This document shows positions 58,050 to 64,000 of a stretch of DNA of 64,000 nucleotides, in pieces; position 1 is the first letter of the stretch, and every line of letters begins with the position of its first letter. Origin of the DNA: Acrocarpospora catenulata (GTDB lineage Bacteria; Actinomycetota; Actinomycetes; Streptosporangiales; Streptosporangiaceae); NCBI RefSeq assembly GCF_018476525.1, contig NZ_JAHCST010000009.1:1-64000 (forward strand), in the 5' to 3' direction. The notes beneath the pieces are model-generated. The model saw only the letters and a program-made list of their open reading frames with translations. It had not been told where the DNA came from and did no database searches. Position numbers and translations under genes: made by a program.

Positions 58050-59410
58050 TCCCCACCCTCCAACCATGCGGGCAGAAACTCGTTCTCCACCCAGCGGGTG
58101 GTGACCGGGGACTCGCGGAACCGCTCGGTGCCCAGCACCGCGGCGTGGAACGGGATCGTGGTCTCGATGCCACGGACCTCGGTGCGGGCGAGCGCCCGCA
58201 GCATGAGGTCGATCGCCGCCGCGCGATCGGGCGCGTGGACGATGAGCTTGGCGACCATGGAGTCGTAGTAGGGCGAGATGGTCGCGCCGTTCTCGACGAA
58301 GGTGTCGACCCGTACGCCGTGCCCCTGCGGCGCCGTCCACCGCTCGACGCGTCCCGGCGAAGGGAGGAAGTCGCGCCGGGGGGACTCGGCGTTGATCCGG
58401 CACTCGATGGCGTGCCCGGACACCGTGATGCCGGGCTGCGCGACCGACAGCGGCTCGCCGCGGGCCACGCGGATCTGCTCGCGCACCACGTCCACCCCGG
58501 TCACCATCTCCGTCACCGGGTGCTCGACCTGGACGCGGGCGTTGAGCTCCAGGAAGACGAACTCGTTCCGGTCGGTGTCGACCAGGAACTCGACGGTGCC
58601 GGCGCTGACGTAGCCGAGCGCGCGGGCGAGCCGTACGGCCGAGTCGCGCATGCCGTCGCGGACGGCGTCCGGCAGTCCGACCGCGGGCGCCTCCTCGATC
58701 AGCTTCTGGTAGCGGCGCTGGGTCGAGCAGTCCCGCTCGCCAAGGTGTACGACGTTGCCGTGGGTGTCGGCGAGCACCTGGACCTCGACGTGCCGTGCGC
58801 GCTCGACGTACCGCTCCAGGTAGACCGTGCCGTCGCCGAACGCGCGCTCCGCCTCCTGGCTGGACCTCGCGAACGAGGCCCGCAGGTCGTCGGCCGAGCG
58901 GACGATGGTCATCCCGCGTCCGCCGCCGCCGGCTGACGCCTTGATGAGGCACGGATAGAGGTCGAGTTCCTCGGCGAGGGCGACGGCCTCCTCCGCGTCG
59001 GCGAGCCCGCGCGTGCCACCGCCCGTGGGGATGCCCAGGTCGGCCGCCATCTCGCGGGCCTTGAGCTTGTCGCCGGAGCCGCGCATGACGTCGGCGGGCG
59101 GGCCGATGAACGTGATGCCGTTCTCCTCGCACGCCGCGGCGAGTTCCGGCCGTTCGGACAGGAAGCCGTAGCCCGGGTGCAGGGCGTCGCAGTCCGTGGT
59201 GAGGGCGGCGGCCACCACGCGCTCGACGGATAGGTAGCTCTCCAGCGGGCTGGGCGGTCCGATGACCACGACGCGGTCGGCCAGGCGCGCCGCGAGCGTC
59301 TCCCGGTCCGCCTCCGAGCAGGCGAGGACGGTCTCCAGACCCTCGTCGAAGCAGGCGCGCGCCACCCGCGCGGCGATCTCGCCGCGGTTGGCGATGAGGA
59401 CCCGCCGCAC
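58046..59410 (-). CDS. accC: Biotin carboxylase
   Basis: 454 residues, close to AccC length. IANRGEIAARVARAC at the start, ATP-grasp KASAGGGGRGMTIV, HVEVQVLADTHGNVVHLGER, CSTQRRYQKLIEEAP and the catalytic LELNARVQVEHPVTE, which is complete. It carboxylates the biotin of the carrier protein with ATP and bicarbonate. It has no fused carrier domain, and the carrier gene ends 1 nt before its GTG. The gene order carrier-carboxylase-transferase argues for one dedicated complex. Confidence 0.94.
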   Translation of the reverse strand: MRRVLIANRGEIAARVARACFDEGLETVLACSEADRETLAARLADRVVVIGPPSPLESYLSVERVVAAALTTDCDALHPGYGFLSERPELAAACEENGITFIGPPADVMRGSGDKLKAREMAADLGIPTGGGTRGLADAEEAVALAEELDLYPCLIKASAGGGGRGMTIVRSADDLRASFARSSQEAERAFGDGTVYLERYVERARHVEVQVLADTHGNVVHLGERDCSTQRRYQKLIEEAPAVGLPDAVRDGMRDSAVRLARALGYVSAGTVEFLVDTDRNEFVFLELNARVQVEHPVTEMVTGVDVVREQIRVARGEPLSVAQPGITVSGHAIECRINAESPRRDFLPSPGRVERWTAPQGHGVRVDTFVENGATISPYYDSMVAKLIVHAPDRAAAIDLMLRALARTEVRGIETTIPFHAAVLGTERFRESPVTTRWVENEFLPAWLEGGE

Positions 59411-59411
59411 G

Positions 59412-59924
59412 TCAGCCCGCAGCCGGAACGATCGTGACCAGCGTCTGCCCGAACTCCACCGCGCCGGAGTTCGGCACGTGGATCGCGCCGACCACGCCGG
59501 ACACGGGCGCCGTCACGTTGTTCATGAGCTTCATGACCTCGACGATGCACAGGGTGTCACCCGCCTCGACGGCCGAGCCGACCTCGACGAACGGCGGCGC
59601 CCCCGGCTGCGGGGCACGCCAGAAGATGCCCACGGTCGGCGACGTCACCGCGATGCCGTCGGGCGCGGTGCCGACGGCGGTCGGCGGCTGCTCGACGACG
59701 GGCTGCGGAGCGGGAACGGGAGCGAGCGCCGGAGCTGCCGGAGTGACGGGGGGCGGGGCGGGCGCGGGCGGGGCGGCCACGGGCATCCCAGTGGCCACGG
59801 GTAGGGAGGCGCCGTTGCGTGACAGTGCGATCGAGGTGTCGCCGACGGTGATGAGCGCCTCGTCCCACTCGGACTTCTCCAGCGCGGCCAGGATCTGTCG
59901 GATCTCGTCGGGGCTCAGGGACAT
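59412..59924 (-). CDS. accB: Biotin carboxyl carrier protein
   Basis: 170 residues from the ATG at 59924 (GAGGAG upstream). A helical N-terminus (SPDEIRQILAALEKSEWDEA) as in AccB, a long Ala/Pro linker (about 45-85), and a biotinyl domain with the target lysine near 132 in CIVEVMKLMNNV, Val replacing the usual Ala of the AMKLM motif. The tail FGQTLVTIVPA closes the barrel. It carries carboxybiotin between the carboxylase and the transferase. Confidence 0.94.
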   Translation of the reverse strand: MSLSPDEIRQILAALEKSEWDEALITVGDTSIALSRNGASLPVATGMPVAAPPAPAPPPVTPAAPALAPVPAPQPVVEQPPTAVGTAPDGIAVTSPTVGIFWRAPQPGAPPFVEVGSAVEAGDTLCIVEVMKLMNNVTAPVSGVVGAIHVPNSGAVEFGQTLVTIVPAAG

Positions 59925-59950
59925 GTGTTGCTCCTCGGGTGCGGCGCCGG

Positions 59951-60784
59951 TCATCGGGGCACGATGGCGATGGGACGAAGGGGGGATCCCGTCGCGCCCT
60001 TGATGCGCAACGGCAGGGCGAAGAAGGTGAAGTCCCACGCCTCGGCGGCCGCCAGGTTCTCCAGATTGAGGGACTCCATGATGTAGAGCCCCCGCTCCAC
60101 CAGGAAGTGGAGGTGGACCTTGAGCGACACGATCGCCATGGCGGGCTTGTGCTCGAAGTTCATCGTGTCCGAGCCGCCGGCGAGGATTCCCCGGCTGCTC
60201 AGCCACTCCGCCCCGGCCCGGGTGACCCCGGGGAGGCCGTCGTCCACCAGCCCCAGGTACCGGTCCATGTCGTCGAAGTAGCGCATCCACCCGGTGCGCA
60301 CCAGGACGATCGAACCGGGCCCCGGCTCCTCCCTGTCGGCGAACCAGCTCTCGAGCTCGTCGGGCCCGATCCCGTCCGCCGGGGTGAGCGGCCGGCCGAA
60401 GAGCCGCTCCGCGTCGATCAGGTGACCGCGCCCGACCAGGGGCGGGATCTCCTCGGCGTCGGCGACCTCGAGACCGCCCGTCGGCGACTGCAGCCGCGTC
60501 ACGTCGCGGTCGCCGAAGATCCTGCCGTCCTTGGAGATGTGGCCGAGCGCGTCCACGTGGCTGCCCACGTGCGCGCCCGTGGTGAACACCTCCATCGAGG
60601 AGGAGATGCCGTCCGGATAGTTGTGCTGCCCGTGCAGCTTGGACAGCGCGAACGCGTACGGCGGATGGGCCGGGTGCCGGGTCATCCCTGGTTGCAGGCG
60701 CACCGCCAGGTCGTAGATGCGGACGTCGGGCGAGGTGGGCCACACGACGCTCGTGTCGATGTGCGATCCGGACCAGTCAGCCAC
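59951..60784 (-). CDS. Cyclase-family (kynurenine formamidase-like) hydrolase
   Basis: 277 residues with the metal motif HVGSHVDALGH (HxGxHxDxxxH) near 75-85 of the cyclase/formamidase superfamily, and GIGPDELESWF and GILAGGSDTMNFEH further on. It resembles the isatin/formamide or lactone hydrolases of this group. The ATG overlaps the end of the acyl-CoA ligase by 8 nt and the carrier gene follows 26 nt after it. It probably opens a ring or cleaves an amide or ester in the pathway. Confidence 0.9.
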   Translation of the reverse strand: MADWSGSHIDTSVVWPTSPDVRIYDLAVRLQPGMTRHPAHPPYAFALSKLHGQHNYPDGISSSMEVFTTGAHVGSHVDALGHISKDGRIFGDRDVTRLQSPTGGLEVADAEEIPPLVGRGHLIDAERLFGRPLTPADGIGPDELESWFADREEPGPGSIVLVRTGWMRYFDDMDRYLGLVDDGLPGVTRAGAEWLSSRGILAGGSDTMNFEHKPAMAIVSLKVHLHFLVERGLYIMESLNLENLAAAEAWDFTFFALPLRIKGATGSPLRPIAIVPR

Positions 60785-62351
60785 GGGGGCCCTCCTTCAC
60801 TGCGGGTGCCGCATCGCGGTCCCAGGCGGCGCCGACGCCGTCGCGGCGCAGCACGTACTTGTGGATCCGGCCGGTCTCCGTCCGGGGGAAGTCCTCGACG
60901 AACTCGATGTAGCGCGGTCGCATGAAGTCGCTCAGCCGGGTCTCCAGCCAGGTGGAGAGCTCCGCCTCGGTGAGGGCCGAGCCGGGGCGCCGGATGGCCA
61001 CCACCTTCACGTCCTCCTCGCTGAGTTCGGAGGGGACGCCGATCGCCGCGGCCTCCATGACGTCCGGGTGGTCGCTGACCGCCTTGTCGATGAAGAAGCT
61101 GCTGACGTTCTCGCCGCGCCTGCGGATGGTGTCCTTCATCCGGTCCAGGAACACGTAGTAGCCGTCGGGGCGCCGGAGCCCGACGTCGCCGGTGTGGAAC
61201 CAGCCGCCGGCCATCGCCTCGGCGGTCTTCTCCGGTTCCTTGAAATATCCGGACATGAAGGCGTCGGTGACGCGGGAGCGGACCAGGAACTGGCCCGGCG
61301 TGCCGTCCGGCACCTCCACGTCGTGCTCGTCCACCACTCTGGCCTCGACGTGTTCGAGCGGCACGCCCGTGGTGCCGGAGCGCACGTCCTGCGGCGGGTT
61401 GATGATGGCCATGGTGCCGGTCTCGGTCAGGCCGTACCCTTCCACGATGCGCACCCCGAGCCGCCGTTCGAGCGGCCGGTGGAGTTCCTCGGGCACCGGG
61501 GCGGCGAGGATGTAGCGGAGCGTCGTCACGCCGGAGGCCGCGTCGCCGGGCAGTTTGCTCAGCAGGGTGAGCATGGTGCCCATCACGTTGGTTACGGTCG
61601 CGCCGCTGCGTTCGATCCAGGACCAGAACCGGCTGAGCGAGAACCTGCCGTCCACGTGCACCGGCACACCGAGGTGGAGCCCGGCCATGAAGGTGGTCTG
61701 CTGGGCGTTGCAGTGGAACAGCGGCAGGCAGGTGTGGAGCACGTCGTCGAGGCCGAGCCCGAGATGCTTGGCGAAGTACCCGCCGGTGTTGACGTAACTG
61801 GTGTGCGGCAGCATGACGCCCTTGGGCGGGCCGGTCGTGCCGCTGGTGTAGATGATCCCGCAGGTCTCGCCGCCGCGGACGGCCACCGGGGCCGGCTCCC
61901 CGAGCGCGGGGTCGACCAGTTCGTCGTAGGCGATGCCGCCCGCTCCCCCGGCGACCACGATCCAGCGCAGGTGCGGGAGCGGCCCGATGGCGTCGAGCGC
62001 CGGGAGGAGCGAGGCGTGGATGACGATCCCGCACGCCTCGGAGTGGTCGAGGGTGTAGTGCAGCGCCTCCCCCACCGTGGCGGTGTTCACCGAGACGGCG
62101 ACGGCGCCGTGCCGGCTGACGCCGAGGAACGTCTCGACGAACTCGATCGAGTTCGGGAGCATGATCGCGACGTGCTCGCCCCGCCGGACCCCCGCCTGGG
62201 CCAGCCACGCCTGGCACCGCCCGGCGCGCAGCCAGAGCTCGCCGTAGGTCCGCGGCACGCCCAGCACGTTGACGGCGAGCGCGTCAGCCCGGCGCTCGGC
62301 ACGTAGCTCCATGAGTTCGTTGAGCGAGTCGTACGGGCTGTATGTGCGCAT
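60777..62351 (-). CDS. Acyl-CoA synthetase (AMP-forming, ANL family)
   Basis: 524 residues. P-loop IIYTSGTTGPPKGVMLPH near 175, GYGLTETG (A5 motif) and the C-terminal hinge YYVFLDRMKDTIRRRGENVS, then the Lys region FPRTETGRIHKYVLR. Closest in pattern to carnitine-CoA ligase (CaiC)-like enzymes. It activates a carboxylic acid to its CoA thioester. It heads the leftward unit ligase, cyclase, carrier, carboxylase, transferase, with an operator 38 bp upstream. Confidence 0.94.
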   Translation of the reverse strand: MRTYSPYDSLNELMELRAERRADALAVNVLGVPRTYGELWLRAGRCQAWLAQAGVRRGEHVAIMLPNSIEFVETFLGVSRHGAVAVSVNTATVGEALHYTLDHSEACGIVIHASLLPALDAIGPLPHLRWIVVAGGAGGIAYDELVDPALGEPAPVAVRGGETCGIIYTSGTTGPPKGVMLPHTSYVNTGGYFAKHLGLGLDDVLHTCLPLFHCNAQQTTFMAGLHLGVPVHVDGRFSLSRFWSWIERSGATVTNVMGTMLTLLSKLPGDAASGVTTLRYILAAPVPEELHRPLERRLGVRIVEGYGLTETGTMAIINPPQDVRSGTTGVPLEHVEARVVDEHDVEVPDGTPGQFLVRSRVTDAFMSGYFKEPEKTAEAMAGGWFHTGDVGLRRPDGYYVFLDRMKDTIRRRGENVSSFFIDKAVSDHPDVMEAAAIGVPSELSEEDVKVVAIRRPGSALTEAELSTWLETRLSDFMRPRYIEFVEDFPRTETGRIHKYVLRRDGVGAAWDRDAAPAVKEGPRG

Positions 62352-62388
62352 CTTTCTCTCCCCGGCGGGCCGGCGATCCGGCCTTCTC

Positions 62389-62404
62389 TACCGAATGGTT
62401 GGTC
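62389..62404. promoter_or_regulatory. Cluster operator 5, TACCGAATGGTTGGTC
   Basis: 38 bp upstream of the acyl-CoA ligase ATG. Fits the cluster consensus with one core change (T for C in CGGTTGG). Confidence 0.6.
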
Positions 62405-62447
62405 ACGCTAACGCAATAACGGGCACTGTCAAGGTACATTTCGGCCC

Positions 62448-63914
62448 CTACGACGTCGTGCCGCGCCTGAGGGTGATCTGGTAGCCGGAGCCCGAGATGC
62501 TCACCGCTCGCGCCCGTACTCCGCTCACCTGGGCGAGCTGGTCCACGACTCTGGCGAGCGAGGTCGGCGACGTCGTGGGCACCGGGCCCGCCGCCTTCAC
62601 CGCGTCCACCTCCTCCGCCGAGAACAGCGCCCTCAGCAGCAGTTCGTCGTCGGTGAGCGTGGCGCCGAGCTGGGCTCGCAGCTCACGCAGGGTGGGCTGG
62701 GGCCGCTCCCAGTTCGCCAGGCGGCGCCCGCGCGGGGATTCGAGCACGCGGTCGGCCACCTCGGGGTCGAGAACCCCGGCCACCGGTCCGTAATGGCCGA
62801 GGGCGTAGTGCACGACCTCGTCCGGAATCACCTCGTAGCGCCGGCCGGTCACCACGTTGCAGACGGCCTGGATGCCGACGATCTGCGAGAAGGGGGTCGC
62901 CATGATCGGGTGCCCGAGCTCGCGGCGCACCCGGGGGATCTCCGCCAGCACCTCGTCGAGGCGGTCCTCCATGCCGTACTGGGCGAGCTGGCTCTTGAGG
63001 CTGCCCGTCATGCCGCCGGGCAGCTGGTGGTCGAACGGGCGTACCGAGTACTCGCTCGGCGCGCCGATCTCGTACCCGGCCGTACGGGCCTCGTGTTCGA
63101 GGCGCTCGGCCACCGGGTCGAACCTGGTGCTGTCCAGGGCGTGCGTGTGGCCGAGGGCGACGATGTTGTCGACCGTGGCCTCCGTCGAGGGCAGCGAGGG
63201 CCCGTTGGCCAGCGGACGCGAGGCGGTGTGCAGGATGTCGATGCCCGCGCGTACGCCTTCGAGGTACACCTGCGGCGCCAGCCCCGTGTTGGTGTGGCAG
63301 TGCAGTTCGATGGGGACGCCGTCGACCGCCCGGACCAGCGCGGGCAGCAGCGTGCGGGCGCGCTCGGGGGTCAGGATCCCGGCGGCGTCCTCGACGTAGA
63401 CGGCCTCGACGCCCGGCCAGCGCGCCATCTCGGCGGCGCGGACCGCGAACCACTCGTCGGTGTGGACGTCCGTCAGGCCGTACATCACGGCGGGGACGGG
63501 CGCGGCGCCGGCGGCGGTCACGACGTCCGCGATCCGGCGCATCCTCGGCAGGTCGAGCAGGCAGTCGAGGATCCAGAAGCTGTCGATCCCGTGGCGGGCC
63601 ATGCAGGTGATCCACAGGTCGACCACCGAGTCGGGCGCGAAGCCCATGCCGCCGACCGAGATGGTGCGCGTCGCGGTGCGCAGGTGGGAGTTGCGCAGGC
63701 CGCGCGCCAGGTGGTCGACGGTCTCCCAGGGGTCGTCCCTGAAGGTGCGCATGAGCACGGCGAACATGCCCGCGCCCGTCATGTCGACGGCGTGGAAGCC
63801 CGTGCGGTCGATGTTCTCCAGCACCGGCATCGCCTGGTAGGCGCGCATGCGCAGGCCCCACAGGCTCTGCTGGCCGTCGCGGAGGGTCTGGTCGACGAAC
63901 CGGATCTCGGTCAC
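62448..63914 (-). CDS. HMGL-like biotin-dependent carboxyltransferase subunit, copy 2
   Basis: 488 residues, clearly paralogous to copy 1 (shared FVDQTLRDGQQSLWGLRMR, PSLPSTEATVDNIVALGHTH, HQLPGGMTGSLKSQLAQYGM). It also has Glu (near 175) in YVEDAAGILTPERA in place of the family lysine, and keeps LHCHTNTG as the metal His pair. It is coupled to an upstream gene by a GTGA overlap and ends 44 bp before operator 5. Two copies may be partners in one complex or act on different acceptors. Confidence 0.92.
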   Translation of the reverse strand: MTEIRFVDQTLRDGQQSLWGLRMRAYQAMPVLENIDRTGFHAVDMTGAGMFAVLMRTFRDDPWETVDHLARGLRNSHLRTATRTISVGGMGFAPDSVVDLWITCMARHGIDSFWILDCLLDLPRMRRIADVVTAAGAAPVPAVMYGLTDVHTDEWFAVRAAEMARWPGVEAVYVEDAAGILTPERARTLLPALVRAVDGVPIELHCHTNTGLAPQVYLEGVRAGIDILHTASRPLANGPSLPSTEATVDNIVALGHTHALDSTRFDPVAERLEHEARTAGYEIGAPSEYSVRPFDHQLPGGMTGSLKSQLAQYGMEDRLDEVLAEIPRVRRELGHPIMATPFSQIVGIQAVCNVVTGRRYEVIPDEVVHYALGHYGPVAGVLDPEVADRVLESPRGRRLANWERPQPTLRELRAQLGATLTDDELLLRALFSAEEVDAVKAAGPVPTTSPTSLARVVDQLAQVSGVRARAVSISGSGYQITLRRGTTS

Positions 63915-64000
63915 GACCGGCTCACCGTCTCGATGATGCGGCGGCAGTTCTCGACCGTCTGCTCATCGTCCAGGCCGATGCCGACGGTCTGGAACACCAG
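63911..64000 (-). CDS. Right-edge partial gene, C-terminal end only
   Basis: Only the last 29 codons are in the window: LVFQTVGIGLDDEQTVENCR then RIIETVSRS and a stop that overlaps the GTG of carboxyltransferase 2. The LVFQ start and short helical end resemble the C-terminus of luciferase-type oxidoreductases, but too little is present to be sure. It is the gene upstream in the same unit as copy 2. Confidence 0.5.
   Translation of the reverse strand: MVFQTVGIGLDDEQTVENCRRIIETVSRS

Overview
The window is a 64 kb piece of very GC-rich DNA with short gaps, frequent GTG starts and many 4-nt stop/start overlaps. Together with twin-arginine signals, CBM13- and CBM2-type modules and dense LacI/TetR/IclR/MerR regulators, this points to a mycelial, plant-litter-degrading actinomycete. 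A Nonomuraea/Streptosporangiaceae-like host is my guess; there is no rRNA or other marker to prove it. No tRNA, rRNA, CRISPR array or intact insertion sequence was seen.

Layout. 1-3.8 kb: the 3'-truncated end of a LuxR-type ATPase regulator, a MerR regulator fused to HEAT repeats with a companion HEAT protein, and an IclR regulator. 4-6.7 kb: the three enzymes of the lower meta-cleavage pathway (hydratase, acetaldehyde dehydrogenase, aldolase), divergent from the IclR gene. 6.7-7.9 kb: a P450. 8-11.4 kb: a secreted GH127 enzyme with a LamG domain inserted in its catalytic region. 12-15.4 kb: a small unknown protein, an ArsR-VOC pair and a membrane Ser/Thr kinase. 15.6-25 kb, leftward: a WxL-like protein, a GH39-like secreted enzyme, a sugar ABC importer and a GH36 alpha-galactosidase, with a LacI regulator divergent from the last. 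26.4-27.9 kb: an HxlR/aldo-keto reductase pair.

27.9-37.7 kb is a xylan/arabinoxylan cluster: a LacI regulator divergent from GH43-AbfB, CBM13-GH43, GH10-CBM13, GH43-CBM6-CBM4/9 and a CE1-like esterase with CBM2, all secreted. The same LacI-type palindrome (TGTTAnCGnTAACA) lies upstream of the GH127 gene, upstream of the xylan cluster and inside the start of its second gene, which suggests one regulon. 37.8-40.8 kb is the scar of a deleted fructoside/sucrose importer (LacI, binding-protein and permease pieces joined directly) still coupled to a fructokinase and a GH68 enzyme.

40.8-45.3 kb is a debris field: TniB-like ATPase, RsgA, integrase and HAD hydrolase fragments between small unknown genes, a methyltransferase, a 22-codon leader ORF with an ideal Shine-Dalgarno, a DUF4265 protein and a stand-alone TOPRIM protein. 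45.4-50.1 kb holds two regulator/enzyme pairs with clear palindromic operators and a second P450.

50.4-64 kb is the most novel part: a class III aminotransferase, three SnoaL-like proteins, a luciferase-type monooxygenase, a flavin reductase fused to an IclR-type effector domain, a TetR repressor, an acyl-CoA ligase, a cyclase-family hydrolase, a biotin carboxylase, a biotin carrier and two paralogous HMGL-like carboxyltransferases. Five related operator-like sequences, one upstream of each transcription unit including the TetR gene, suggest a single regulon encoding an undescribed pathway that activates a carboxylic acid as a CoA ester and uses biotin-dependent carboxylation. Both carboxyltransferases have Glu where the family carries its key Lys.
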